From Bradyrhizobium sp. 170 (GTDB lineage: Bacteria > Pseudomonadota > Alphaproteobacteria > Rhizobiales > Xanthobacteraceae): a stretch of 64,000 nt of DNA. The stretch lies in contig NZ_CP064703.1 of assembly GCF_023101085.1 (NCBI RefSeq), positions 6,634,001 through 6,698,000 on the forward strand. Reading direction: 5' to 3'. Positions within the stretch are counted from its first letter, which is position 1, and the number at the start of each line of letters is the position of its first letter. Positions 41,940 to 51,442 of the stretch are shown piece by piece. The position numbers were made by a program, and so were the translations under genes. The notes beneath the pieces were generated by a model, which searched no databases, was not told the origin of the DNA, and saw only the letters and a list, made by a program, of their open reading frames with translations.

Positions 41940-42962
41940 ATGGCCAGTTCGCAACTACTGCTGTCGTTGGCCGCCGCAGTGCCGGCGGCGCTGTTGTCGG
42001 GCGTCCTGACATGGGCGATCCGACCGCTGCTCATACGAATAGCGCTGGCAAGGCCGAATGCGCGCTCTTCCCATCGTATTCCGACGCCGCAGGGCGCGGG
42101 CATCGCGGTGATCGCGGCTACGCTGATCGCGGCCGTCACGGTCATCGCATTTGCCGGCGCGGCGGAGATCAAAATTCCCGTCGCGGTATTCGGCGCGACG
42201 CTGTTCATTGCGGCCGTAGGCTTTGCCGATGACGTCAATCCCATCCCGGTGGTGCCGCGGCTGCTGCTGCAGGGGCTCGCCGTCGCGGTAGTCATCCTTG
42301 CCGCGCCCGAAAGCTTGCGGATCGTTCCCGCCTGCCCGCTCTGGCTCGAGCGCGGCTTGCTGTTCCTGGCAGGCCTGTGGTTCGTGAACCTCGTCAACTT
42401 CATGGACGGGCTCGACCTGATGACGGTCGCCGAGATCGTGCCCGTCACCGGCGCGCTCATCCTGCTCGGCTGGCTCGCCGAACTTCCGACGTCGATGACG
42501 GTCGCCGCCGCGGCGCTGTTCGGGGCGATGCTCGGCTTCGCGCCCTTCAACCGGCCGGTGGCGAAAATCTTTCTCGGCGACGTCGGCAGCCTGCCGATCG
42601 GCCTTCTCGTTGGCTGGTGCCTGCTGCAGCTCGCCTGGCATCAGCACTTCGCGGCCGCCCTGCTGTTGCCGCTCTATTATCTGGCCGATGCGACCGTCAC
42701 GCTGTTTCGGCGGATGGCAAGGCGCGAGCCGTTCTGGGCGGCGCATCGCACCCATTTCTACCAGCGCGCCACCGACAGCGGATTATCCGTATCGCGTGTG
42801 GTGAGCGAAGTATTTGCGCTCAACATCCTGCTTGCCGCTTTGGCGATCGGCTCGGCCATGACCTCGTCGACGATTACCGCAATCCTGCTTTTCATCGTCG
42901 GCGGCATCGCCACGGCGCTTCTGATGCACCGCTTCGCACGCCGGCAAGCGTCCGCCGTCTAA
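41940..42962 (+). CDS. Undecaprenyl-phosphate sugar-1-phosphate transferase (WecA/WbpL type)
   Basis: A 340-residue integral membrane enzyme of the MraY/WecA family that starts O-antigen subunits by transferring a HexNAc-1-phosphate to undecaprenyl phosphate. Conserved loops are RSSHRIPTPQGAGIAV, VGFADDVNPIP (DDxx metal site), VNFMDGLDLMT, FLGDVGSLPIGLL and the C-terminal AHRTHFYQR, which recalls the HHxH-type sugar loop. About 10-11 TM helices are expected. The ATG at 41940 begins 29 bases after the UPF0104 gene, and the open frame above it lies inside that gene in another frame. The stop overlaps the convergent glycosyltransferase gene by 4 bases. The sugar donor cannot be told from sequence. 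Confidence 0.88.
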   Translation: MASSQLLLSLAAAVPAALLSGVLTWAIRPLLIRIALARPNARSSHRIPTPQGAGIAVIAATLIAAVTVIAFAGAAEIKIPVAVFGATLFIAAVGFADDVNPIPVVPRLLLQGLAVAVVILAAPESLRIVPACPLWLERGLLFLAGLWFVNLVNFMDGLDLMTVAEIVPVTGALILLGWLAELPTSMTVAAAALFGAMLGFAPFNRPVAKIFLGDVGSLPIGLLVGWCLLQLAWHQHFAAALLLPLYYLADATVTLFRRMARREPFWAAHRTHFYQRATDSGLSVSRVVSEVFALNILLAALAIGSAMTSSTITAILLFIVGGIATALLMHRFARRQASAV

Positions 42963-44164
42963 TCCAGCTGCTTTTGCAAGAGCTCGCGGATCAGGCCGCA
43001 ATAGCCGGCCATCGCAGCGTTGAAATCGAATCGTCCTGCGATTTCGGCCGCACGCCCGGCCCGCTGCGGGTCCTCGGCGCTGGCGGCGCGACTGATCGCT
43101 TTCGCGAGCTCATCGGCTCTGCCGGGCTCGACGACCCAGCCGACATCGTGTTCGGTCACCGTCAACGCCGCCTCGGCGTCCGCTTCGGAAACCAGGATCA
43201 CCGGGCGGCCGATCGCCAGCAGATTGTAGAACCGGCTGGGTACCGATACCCCGGCGACGTTCCTGCGGTAGGGAATGATCCAGACATCCGCGGCCGAAAG
43301 AAACGCCTCCAGTTGGTCGTCCTCGACGCGATCGACCAGGGTGACGTTCGGAAGCTTTGCCTCGGCTTGCATGGCCTTCAACTGGTCGAAGCCCACTCCC
43401 CAGCCCGACAGCAGGAAGCGGATATCCTCATCGTCCCGCAGCAGGCGCGCGGCCTCGAATACGATGACGGGATCGTGGGTAAAGCCGAGATTGCCTGAAA
43501 GCCCGACGACGAAGCGGGCGGATAGCGGCCGGCGATACGGATTATCGGGATCGACCGCGCGAACGCCGCGCGCGAGCGTCGCCCAGTTCGGAATGAAACG
43601 GATCTTGTCGCTTGTCATTCCGCCATAGCGCAGCAGCAACTTTTCGGTGTCGCGGCCGATGATGACGACGGCGTCGAGCGCGCGAAACATCAGCGCGTTC
43701 AGGCCGCGCATCGCACTTGCCGGCAACGAATGCGGCTTCAGGAGGCCTGCCATGATGAGGACGTCGGGATAGAGATCGTGCATGATCAGCACCGACCTCG
43801 CGCCTTTCAATTTCACGGCGGCGGCAAAGGCGTAGGGCAGCATGAAGGGCGCCGGCACGGTGAGCGCGACGTCGCCGCGCCGCAGCTTCACCAGCAGCGC
43901 TGCGAACATCCGGATCGTGAACAGCAGTTCGGCCAAAGCGCGCTTGAGCAATGCGGCCTTGCCGGGTATCCAGTTTCCTACCTCGACGACTGCAGGCTTG
44001 CCGGCGGCAGTTGCGGCGGCGGAGCCTGCCGTTCCCGACAGCACCAGGACTTCGGTTTCCTGCGCCACGCGTTCCGAAATCGCCGCCATGATCGCCGCCG
44101 TCGTGCTCGGATCAGGCGGATAATGCTGGCTGACGACGACGACTTTTCCGGACTTCTGCATCAT
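42959..44164 (-). CDS. GT4 glycosyltransferase (WbuB-like)
   Basis: A 401-residue GT-B enzyme. The start VVVVSQHYPPDPSTTAAIMAAI is typical of WbuB/WcaI-like O-antigen transferases. VLIMHDLYPDVLIMAG, VGLSGNLGFTHDPVIVFEA (donor fold) and SVPSRFYNLLAIGRPVILV follow. A membrane-associating basic and hydrophobic stretch lies at about 85-120, common in this group. The gene is 44 bases behind the WbpM-type dehydratase gene, so it probably adds the amino sugar that enzyme helps make. The linkage formed is unknown. Confidence 0.87.
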   Translation of the reverse strand: MMQKSGKVVVVSQHYPPDPSTTAAIMAAISERVAQETEVLVLSGTAGSAAATAAGKPAVVEVGNWIPGKAALLKRALAELLFTIRMFAALLVKLRRGDVALTVPAPFMLPYAFAAAVKLKGARSVLIMHDLYPDVLIMAGLLKPHSLPASAMRGLNALMFRALDAVVIIGRDTEKLLLRYGGMTSDKIRFIPNWATLARGVRAVDPDNPYRRPLSARFVVGLSGNLGFTHDPVIVFEAARLLRDDEDIRFLLSGWGVGFDQLKAMQAEAKLPNVTLVDRVEDDQLEAFLSAADVWIIPYRRNVAGVSVPSRFYNLLAIGRPVILVSEADAEAALTVTEHDVGWVVEPGRADELAKAISRAASAEDPQRAGRAAEIAGRFDFNAAMAGYCGLIRELLQKQLD

Positions 44165-44208
44165 GGCTTTCGAAGCGGCCTGCGTGGCGGGCGGACACCG
44201 AGAAAAGA

Positions 44209-46125
44209 TCAGGCGGCGTTCGATCCGAATTCGGGCACGGCATCCTTGAGCACCGCGCGGATGGTGGAACGGTCATCCCGCGCAATCGCCTCCTCCAGCG
44301 CCGCGAGCCATTTGCGCAGCGTCTGCATCGGCGGCTCGTTCGGCTTGGCCGCCATGATGCCGGCGACGCCGATCTCCACCGGCGGCTCCTCGCTGGCGAA
44401 CAGGATCTCGTTCAGCCGTTCGCCCGGCCGCATGCCGGTGAACACCACCTCGATATCGATACCGGGTTCGAGACCGGACAGGCGGATCATCCGCTCGGCC
44501 ATTTCCACGATCTTGACCGGCTGTCCCATGTTGAGGACGTAGACGGAAACATCGGGCCGCGCCGGCGTCAGCGCGTGGGTCGCCGCCGTCAGCACGAGAT
44601 CGCAGGCTTCGCGGATGGTCATGAAGTAGCGGACCATGTCCGGGTGCGTCACCGTGACCGGACCGCCGGCCTCGATCTGCGCCTTGAACTTCGGCACCAC
44701 CGATCCGTTGGAGGCCAGCACGTTGCCGAACCGCACCGAGATCAACCGCATGTGCGGCTTGCCGTCCGATTGCGTCATCAGGTCATGGTCGAGCGCCTGG
44801 CAATACATTTCGGCAAAGCGCTTGGTCAGGCCCAGCATCGAGACCGGCTCGATCGCCTTGTCGGTCGAGATCATCACCATTGCGGTTGCGCCCGCCGCCC
44901 GCGCGGCGTCGGCGACGTTGACGGAACCGAAGATGTTGGTCTTGACGCCTTCGCTCCAGTCGCGCTCGAGGATCGGCACATGCTTCAGCGCGGCGGCATG
45001 GAACACGATATCGGGCTTGAATTCCCGCATCAGGTTCATGATCCGGTCGCGATCGCGGATATCGGCGATTCGGCCCTCGATCGCCGCATTGGCCCCGCGC
45101 GCCGTCAGCGCCTCCATCACCGCGTAAAGCGCCGGTTCGGAATGCTCGATCACCAATAACCGCGCGGCGCCGAAGGTCGCGACGCGGTCGCAAATCTCCG
45201 AACCGATCGAACCGCCGCCGCCGGTGACAATCACCGCCTTGCCCTTCACCAGTGCTTCGAGCCGCGCGTAATCGATCTTCTCGCTCGGCCGCAGCAGCAG
45301 GTCTTCGACGGCGACATTGGTCAGCCTCGGCACGTCGCCGCTTTCGAGCGACGGCAGGCGGCTGACGAACAGGCCGAGCCGCTTGGCCCGCATCAGGACC
45401 GCTTCGGGATGCGCCTCGGGCTCGAACGCCGACGGGGTCATGACGACCCGCGAAATCGGCTTTCCCCGCCCTGCATAATCGCGCACCACATCCTCGACAT
45501 CGTCGATGCCGCCGAGCACCGGCACGGTGCGTATCGACTGGCCGCGGTCTGCCGCCGACGGCGACAGCACGCCGACCGGCCAAAGCTGCTTGACGGCGCC
45601 GCTCTCGATCGCGCGCAGCAACACCTCCGCGTCGGCGGCGCGGCCAATCAACAGGGTCGACGACGCCCCTTCGGTCCGGGCATGCCGGCGAACGCGCGAA
45701 TAGCGGAAATAGCGATAGCCGAAACGCAGCGCACTCAGCGCGAACACCTGGAGAAACCAGTAGAGCACGATGGTGATACGGCCGAACAGCACCGGCGCCT
45801 TGCCGCTCGACGCCCCGAAAATGAAGGCATAGTCCAGCACGACGAGCGCGACCGCAAGAACGGTCGCCACGCGCAGGATGTTCAACGCATCGGGGAGCGA
45901 AATGAAACGCCATTTCGTCGTCGTCAGGTTGAAAACGTAAGAGATGACGACGCTGAACACGATGAAGAGCGGCAGAATGCGCAGCAGCAGCGGCAAGCGG
46001 GCATAGAAGGCCTCGCCGCCGTCAAATCGAAGATAGAAACTTGCAAGCAGGGCAGCCGCTGTCGCCAGCGCATCATGCGCTGCGATCAGGTAATTGCGAC
46101 GGGTCAGCTGAGAAAGAGGCGTCAT
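44209..46125 (-). CDS. Nucleotide-sugar 4,6-dehydratase/epimerase, WbpM/CapD type
   Basis: A 638-residue membrane protein. Four TM helices in the first 150 residues are followed by a linker Rossmann region (about 155-270) and a C-terminal SDR domain (about 310-600). VIVTGGGGSIGSEICDRV is the NAD site. MVMISTDKAIEPVSMLGLTKRFAEM holds the active site, here summarised as STDKA and SMLGLTKR, in which Met stands for the usual Tyr as in WbpM. FGNVLASNGSVVPKF and TGMRPGERLNE are further fingerprints. Such enzymes convert UDP-GlcNAc to the 4-keto-6-deoxy form for rare amino sugars. It lies between the tandem ligase genes and a glycosyltransferase gene, all co-directional. Confidence 0.9.
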   Translation of the reverse strand: MTPLSQLTRRNYLIAAHDALATAAALLASFYLRFDGGEAFYARLPLLLRILPLFIVFSVVISYVFNLTTTKWRFISLPDALNILRVATVLAVALVVLDYAFIFGASSGKAPVLFGRITIVLYWFLQVFALSALRFGYRYFRYSRVRRHARTEGASSTLLIGRAADAEVLLRAIESGAVKQLWPVGVLSPSAADRGQSIRTVPVLGGIDDVEDVVRDYAGRGKPISRVVMTPSAFEPEAHPEAVLMRAKRLGLFVSRLPSLESGDVPRLTNVAVEDLLLRPSEKIDYARLEALVKGKAVIVTGGGGSIGSEICDRVATFGAARLLVIEHSEPALYAVMEALTARGANAAIEGRIADIRDRDRIMNLMREFKPDIVFHAAALKHVPILERDWSEGVKTNIFGSVNVADAARAAGATAMVMISTDKAIEPVSMLGLTKRFAEMYCQALDHDLMTQSDGKPHMRLISVRFGNVLASNGSVVPKFKAQIEAGGPVTVTHPDMVRYFMTIREACDLVLTAATHALTPARPDVSVYVLNMGQPVKIVEMAERMIRLSGLEPGIDIEVVFTGMRPGERLNEILFASEEPPVEIGVAGIMAAKPNEPPMQTLRKWLAALEEAIARDDRSTIRAVLKDAVPEFGSNAA

Positions 46126-46213
46126 TCCATTGGCCGGCTGCGGAAACGGTGGGGATTCGCGAGGCGCGTCCCTTTGTCCGCTGATATCTTATCTGCGGCG
46201 CGCATGCCAGCGA

Positions 46214-47530
46214 TCATGGCCGGGCTGTTCGGGAACATTCCGCAGCCTCTGACCTGGCACGCAGCACCATGCCTCCGGCAACACCGACGCCCAGCACATA
46301 CATCCATCCCTCGTGAAAATCGAACAGATGCGAGTTGAACAGCGAACTGAACATGTTCTGCAGCACCACCATCAGTCCGATCCAGGCCGCCAGCCCCTCG
46401 CCGCGAAACAGCGCGAAATGCGAAAACCACATCGCGTACAGGATCACGACCCCGATCGTGCCCCACTGGACCGCGACATTGAGGGTCTGGTTATGCGGGT
46501 TCCCGATCACCTGCGCCTGCGCCAGCACTGCGGGACCGGTCGCCGCCGCCTCGAACAGCCGCCGCGTCGATCCCGTGCCGTGGCCGATGACGGGCGCCTC
46601 GGCAAAGAACCGCAACGACTTCTCCCAGAATTCGAGTCGCAGTCCGACCGACGTCGGCTGATTGAGTTCCTTGTAGATCCGGTAATCCCGCGTGAACTTG
46701 TCCGTCGTCGCCTGCAGTTGAGGCGACACCGTCCAGGCCAGCGCACCGAATACGACGGCGGCAACCAACAGCATGACGTTGGTTCGCCATTTCAGGTGCG
46801 CCATCGCGAACACGGCGAGCATCACGGGCAGCGTCACCAGTGCCGTGCGCGACACGACGACGAACACCATGTTGACGACAAAATTCGCCGCGACGAGCGT
46901 CAGCAACAGCGCTTGCCGGACGTTCCCTTCTCGCAGCAGCGTGATGATGGGGAAAGCAAGCACGACCGTGCACAACAGGAATTCCTGGCTCTGGTCGATA
47001 TAGTTCTTGACGAAGATGCCGTGCCCTGTCGGCTCGCCGGGAGCCTTCAGTGAGAGGCCGGGATCAATCGCAACGATCCAGGACGCGACCGTCAGCAGCG
47101 TGCAGGACGCCAGGAACGCGATGAATACCCACATGCCGCGCGTCGAACGCTCGAAATGATAGAGCAGGAACGGCAATACGAGCAGCTTCGTCGCGGGGCT
47201 CAAGGCATAAGTGCGCGCGCTCCAGGGCGCGTCCGACCACAGGGTTCCCATTGCGGCCAATGCCACGAGTGCAATCGGAAGCACACAGATCGGGCGCTTC
47301 AACGAATGCAGGAACGGCCGCAATTCCAGCGTGGTGGCAATGGCGGCAAGCCAGAGCACGATGCCGATGCTGACGCCGCTGGTCGACCATGGCAAAAGCG
47401 CCGCAACCAGGACCGCGATGAGATCGACGTTCCGTATCCGCGCCGCCGGATCGTGCCGGGCGGAAAGGATCGACGAAACCATCGAGCCGAGCGAGCCCAT
47501 CGTGTTGCGCAGGCGACCCGCCGCCGTCAT
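46214..47530 (-). CDS. waaL: O-antigen ligase-family protein, second of a tandem pair
   Basis: A 438-residue Wzy_C-superfamily protein with about 10-12 TM helices. The long periplasmic loop contains [14 protein letters not shown] and VIGHGTGSTRRLFE (catalytic-type Arg/His region), then [11 protein letters not shown] 47530 overlaps the stop of the upstream paralogue by 4 bases (ATGA). The two proteins are similar throughout, with near-identical ends ([18 protein letters not shown]). WaaL joins undecaprenyl-linked O-antigen to the lipid A core; one copy may instead polymerise or join another glycan. Which of the two is the true ligase cannot be told. It lies 88 bases above the WbpM-type gene. 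Confidence 0.85.
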   Translation of the reverse strand: MTAAGRLRNTMGSLGSMVSSILSARHDPAARIRNVDLIAVLVAALLPWSTSGVSIGIVLWLAAIATTLELRPFLHSLKRPICVLPIALVALAAMGTLWSDAPWSARTYALSPATKLLVLPFLLYHFERSTRGMWVFIAFLASCTLLTVASWIVAIDPGLSLKAPGEPTGHGIFVKNYIDQSQEFLLCTVVLAFPIITLLREGNVRQALLLTLVAANFVVNMVFVVVSRTALVTLPVMLAVFAMAHLKWRTNVMLLVAAVVFGALAWTVSPQLQATTDKFTRDYRIYKELNQPTSVGLRLEFWEKSLRFFAEAPVIGHGTGSTRRLFEAAATGPAVLAQAQVIGNPHNQTLNVAVQWGTIGVVILYAMWFSHFALFRGEGLAAWIGLMVVLQNMFSSLFNSHLFDFHEGWMYVLGVGVAGGMVLRARSEAAECSRTARP

Positions 47531-48816
47531 CGCGGTATCGCCGGAGCCGCAGCCAGCCCGCGTTGCTTGGCCGCAAGCGTCATGCCGCCGGCAACCCCGA
47601 CGCCCAGCACGTACATCCACCCCTCATGAAAATCGAAGAGGTGTGAGTTGAACAGCGAGGTGAAGATATTCTGCACCACGACAAGCAACCCGATCCACGC
47701 GACGAGACCCTCGCCACGAAACAGTAGTAGATGCACCAGCCACATCGCGTACAACAGGACGACCCCGATCATACCCCACTGCACCGCGATATTCAACGTC
47801 TGGTTGTGCGGATTGCTGATAATATCGCCGTTGGACGATTCGGTGTAACCATTCGCTGCCCGCTCAAAAAGCCCACGCAGCGAGCCCGTCCCGTGGCCGA
47901 TGAACGGCGCCTCCGAAAAGAATCGCAGGGACTTTTCCCAGAATTCGAGCCGCAGCCCGATCGACGTCACCGTTTGTTCCGTCTTGTAGAGCTGATAGTC
48001 TCTCAGCAATCTCTTGGGTCCCCAACGCAGGTCAATCGTGGTAACCCAAAGCACGCCCACCAACGCGACCAACACGCCAATAAGGATCAGGCTGGCTCGC
48101 CGTTTCAGGTGAAGCAGCGCAAACACGCCCACCATGATCGGCATCGTAACGATGGCCGTCCGCGAAACGGTCACGAACGCCATGTTGACGATAAAGCCGA
48201 GCGAGACCGCGGCCAGCGCCAGCGCCTGCCGCATCCTGTTCGATCGCATCAGAATGATAACCGGATAGGCCAGCGCCACCGCGCACAGCGCAAACTCCTG
48301 GCTCTGGTCGATGTAATTTTTGACAAAAATGCCGCGGTCCGCCGCGCCGTTCGGCTTGAGTGAAAGACTGGGGTCGATCAAGACGATCCACGACATCACC
48401 ATCAGCAGCGCGCAGGACACCAGGAAAGCGATGAAGACCCACATCCCGCGGGACGAGCGCTGAAAATGATAGAGCAGGGCCGGCAGCACCAGGAGCTTGA
48501 GGGTGGGACTGATGGCGTAAAGCCGCGCACTCCACGACGCGTCCGACCAGAGCGTGCCGACGAGAGCCAGGCCGACCAGCGCGAACGGCAAATAGCAGAT
48601 CGGCTGTTTCAGCAATCGCCCGTAGGCCCGCCAATCCATCACCCACGCCACGGCGCCGAGCCAGCACAGCACGAAGATCGCCACCAGTGACGTCGACCAG
48701 GGCAGCACGAGCGCGGCCAGAATTGCAAAGACGTCCGCAATGGTCGTCCACAGCGCCCGGTCTCGCCAGTATCGCCGCACCAGGGACATCGGCGGAGCCG
48801 CAGCGCTCAGACTCAC
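47527..48816 (-). CDS. waaL: O-antigen ligase-family protein, first of a tandem pair
   Basis: A 429-residue paralogue of the next gene, with the same TM layout and the same loop: [39 protein letters not shown]. The start is the GTG at 48816: GGGGAGG lies 5 bases above it and it overlaps the hldE stop by 4 bases. An ATG at 48789 has no Shine-Dalgarno. A very long frame continues upstream to 49908, but that sequence lies inside hldE and is not protein-like. The overlap chain hldE-waaL-waaL implies strict co-expression of core heptose synthesis and ligation. Confidence 0.85.
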   Translation of the reverse strand: MSLSAAAPPMSLVRRYWRDRALWTTIADVFAILAALVLPWSTSLVAIFVLCWLGAVAWVMDWRAYGRLLKQPICYLPFALVGLALVGTLWSDASWSARLYAISPTLKLLVLPALLYHFQRSSRGMWVFIAFLVSCALLMVMSWIVLIDPSLSLKPNGAADRGIFVKNYIDQSQEFALCAVALAYPVIILMRSNRMRQALALAAVSLGFIVNMAFVTVSRTAIVTMPIMVGVFALLHLKRRASLILIGVLVALVGVLWVTTIDLRWGPKRLLRDYQLYKTEQTVTSIGLRLEFWEKSLRFFSEAPFIGHGTGSLRGLFERAANGYTESSNGDIISNPHNQTLNIAVQWGMIGVVLLYAMWLVHLLLFRGEGLVAWIGLLVVVQNIFTSLFNSHLFDFHEGWMYVLGVGVAGGMTLAAKQRGLAAAPAIPR

Positions 48817-50285
48817 GCCTTGCCTCCCCGCGCGCGGTCGACCAGCGACGTCGTGCTGTGGCCCGGCAGAATGTCGACGAGTACAACCTCGCCGCCGGCA
48901 GCCTCGACGATCTCGTGGCCGACGACCTGCTCGCGGGTGTAATCGCCGCCCTTGACCAGCACGCTCGGCCTCACTTTCGCGATCAGGTCGATCGGCGTGT
49001 CTTCCTCGAAGATCGCGACGAGATCGACCGCCTCCAGCGCCGCCAGCACTTCGGCGCGCGCGCTTTCGTCCTGAACCGGGCGTCCCTCGCCCTTCAACCG
49101 CTTCACCGAGGCATCGCTGTTGAGACCGACGATCAGCCGGTCGCAGGCGCGGCGCGCGGCCGTCAGCACCTTGACGTGGCCGGGATGCAGGAAGTCGAAG
49201 CAACCATTGGTGAAGCCGATGCGCAACTCCTGTCGGCGCCAGTCCGCCAGATGCACGTCGAGATCGCCGCCTGCCGGCACGATCTTCTCTTCGGCCGCCA
49301 GCGACGCATGCGGCAGGATCTTCCGCCGCAGCTCCGCCGGCGTCACGGTAGCGGTGCCCTTCTTGCCGACCGCAATGGCGGCTGCCGCATTCGCCATCCG
49401 CAACGCCGTCTCCCAGTCGGCCCCGGCCGCAAGCGTCAGCGCCAGCACGGCGGCGACCGTGTCGCCCGCGCCCGAAACGTCGCGCACCTTGACCGGCAAC
49501 GCCGGCACGTGGATCGCCTCGCCGCCGCGCGCCACCAGCGTCATGCCGTGTTCGCTCTGCGTCACCAGCATCGCCTCGCAATCGGCCAGAACCATCGCAT
49601 CCTGCGCCGCGGCTGCAATGTTCAGGTCGGTATCGGCGCGGCTGCGGGTGGCTTCGGCAAATTCCTTGCGGTTGGGCGTCAAGAGCGTGGCGCCGCGATA
49701 GATCGCGAAATTGGCGCTCTTGGGGTCGACGATCACGCGCTTGCCGAGCTTCTTCGCGGCGTCGATGATGTTGCGGATGACGCGCGCCGTCAGCACGCCT
49801 TTGGCGTAGTCGGACAGCAGCACGATATCGGCGCGCGCGATCTGCGGCAGGATCGCGTCGATCAGCTTTTGCTCGATCTCGGCCGAGGCCGGAACGGCCT
49901 GTTCCCAATCCGCGCGCAGCATGTGGGTGGAAAAATGCTCGGAGACGAAGCGCACCTTGCGCGTCGTCGGGCGGGAGGAATCGGAGACCAGCACGGCCTC
50001 GATCAACTTTTCCCGCGCCAGATCGGCCTTCAGCTTCGCGCCCGCCTCGTCCTCGCCGACCAGACCGGCAAAGATGCAGCGCGCGCCGAGAGCGGCGATG
50101 TTGCGCGCGACATTGCCGGCGCCGCCGACATTGGTCTCGCTGCGCTGGACCGCAATCACGGGCGCCGGCGCTTCCGGCGAGATGCGCGACACCTCGCCAT
50201 AGACGAATTCGTCGAGCATGAGATCGCCGATGCAGAGCACGGTTTGACGCGGGATCGCCTGGCTCAGGGCTTCAAAATCGAACAT
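48813..50285 (-). CDS. hldE: Bifunctional D-glycero-beta-D-manno-heptose-7-phosphate kinase/1-phosphate adenylyltransferase
   Basis: A 490-residue two-domain enzyme for ADP-heptose. The PfkB kinase domain (about 1-325) has the start [20 protein letters not shown], the [18 protein letters not shown] substrate block and the anion hole/catalytic Asp in [17 protein letters not shown]. The adenylyltransferase domain (about 350-485) opens with [17 protein letters not shown], which carries the HxGH site. The two activities follow one another in heptose synthesis, and HldD completes it. The gene is 18 bases behind hldD and overlaps the first ligase gene. Confidence 0.95.
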   Translation of the reverse strand: MFDFEALSQAIPRQTVLCIGDLMLDEFVYGEVSRISPEAPAPVIAVQRSETNVGGAGNVARNIAALGARCIFAGLVGEDEAGAKLKADLAREKLIEAVLVSDSSRPTTRKVRFVSEHFSTHMLRADWEQAVPASAEIEQKLIDAILPQIARADIVLLSDYAKGVLTARVIRNIIDAAKKLGKRVIVDPKSANFAIYRGATLLTPNRKEFAEATRSRADTDLNIAAAAQDAMVLADCEAMLVTQSEHGMTLVARGGEAIHVPALPVKVRDVSGAGDTVAAVLALTLAAGADWETALRMANAAAAIAVGKKGTATVTPAELRRKILPHASLAAEEKIVPAGGDLDVHLADWRRQELRIGFTNGCFDFLHPGHVKVLTAARRACDRLIVGLNSDASVKRLKGEGRPVQDESARAEVLAALEAVDLVAIFEEDTPIDLIAKVRPSVLVKGGDYTREQVVGHEIVEAAGGEVVLVDILPGHSTTSLVDRARGGKA

Positions 50286-50303
50286 CTGTCTACCTGGTGC
50301 CCA

Positions 50304-51281
50304 TCAGCGAAAGCGATCGGCGTGATCGAGAAAACCCTTCACGTAACGTTCGACCGCGTCTTCCAGCGCGGTGAAGCCGCCATTATATCCGGCGCGCAGC
50401 AGCCGATCGACTTCGCTCTGGGTGAAGTATTGATAGCTGCCGCGGATCTGCTCTGGCATGTCGATATACTGGATGTTCGGTGTGGCACCGAGCGCCGCAT
50501 AGGCCGACAGCATCAGGTCGCGAAAGCTGCGCGCGGTGCCGGTGCCGACATTGAAGATGCCGCTGACGCCTGATGTCGAGAGCAGCCACATCGTCACGCG
50601 CACGACATCGTCGACATAGATGAAGTCGCGCCGCTGGTCGCCGTCGGCGATCCCTTCGCGGTGCGACTTGAACAATTGCACGGGGCGCCCGGCCTTGACG
50701 TCGTCGAAGCGCCGCGCCAGCACGCTCATCATCGTGCCCTTGTGATATTCGTTGGGACCGAACACGTTGAAGAACTTCAACCCGGCCCATTGCGGCGGCA
50801 GACGCTCGCCGCGCGCGGCGCGTTCGGCGACCGCCATGTCGAACAGATGCTTGCTCCAGCCGTAGAGGTTCATCGGCCGCAGCTTCTTCAAGGCGTCCAT
50901 GGATTGGTCGTCGCTAAAACCGGCGCTGCCGTCGCCATAAGTCGCCGCCGAGGACGCATAGATCAGCGGCGTGGCGTTCGCCGTGCACCAGTCCAGGAGC
51001 CGCATCGACAGTCGGAAATTGGTCTCGATCACCAGATCGCCGTCGGTCGCCGTGGTCTCGGAGATGGCGCCGAGATGGACGACCGCCTCCAGCCGGCGGC
51101 CCTTCAGCCAGTCCATCAGTTCCGAAGGCGGCACGAAATCGGCGAGCCGGCGCTTGGCCAGGTTGCGCCATTTACCGTCGTGGCCGAGCACGTCGCAGAC
51201 GGCCACGTCCCGGCGGGCGTCATTCAACGCAGCCACGACGTTCGACCCGATAAAACCGGCGCCCCCGGTCACCAGCAACAT
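50304..51281 (-). CDS. hldD: ADP-L-glycero-D-manno-heptose 6-epimerase
   Basis: A 325-residue SDR epimerase. The NADP site is MLLVTGGAGFIGSNVVAALN. GAISETTATDGDLVIETN is the subgroup motif, YASSAATYG and YGWSKHLFD hold the active site, and GLKFFNVFGPNEYHKGTMMS is diagnostic of HldD/RfaD. ATG 51281 is chosen because AGGGGAT precedes it at good spacing and the Rossmann strand begins at once; ATG 51296 is possible. It is the first gene of the long minus-strand unit hldD-hldE-waaL-waaL-wbpM-GT. The product, ADP-L,D-heptose, feeds WaaF, whose gene is divergent 162 bases away. Confidence 0.93.
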   Translation of the reverse strand: MLLVTGGAGFIGSNVVAALNDARRDVAVCDVLGHDGKWRNLAKRRLADFVPPSELMDWLKGRRLEAVVHLGAISETTATDGDLVIETNFRLSMRLLDWCTANATPLIYASSAATYGDGSAGFSDDQSMDALKKLRPMNLYGWSKHLFDMAVAERAARGERLPPQWAGLKFFNVFGPNEYHKGTMMSVLARRFDDVKAGRPVQLFKSHREGIADGDQRRDFIYVDDVVRVTMWLLSTSGVSGIFNVGTGTARSFRDLMLSAYAALGATPNIQYIDMPEQIRGSYQYFTQSEVDRLLRAGYNGGFTALEDAVERYVKGFLDHADRFR

Positions 51282-51442
51282 GCCATCCCCTGCCATTTGT
51301 TCGGCAAGACCTTTGCCCCAGTCCTGCCTAGCAGGCAACTTGGCTTCTTTACGGTGGCAAAGACGGATCGCTCGACTTTACCTGTCCTTGCGGAGCGGTT
51401 ACCTCCGGTGCCGGAATCGCCCGTGGGCGTCGAACATAAGAT

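Noticed and set aside
48817..49908. Long upstream extension of the first ligase frame
   Set aside because: It lies inside hldE in another frame; the GTG at 48816 with GGGGAGG is the natural start.
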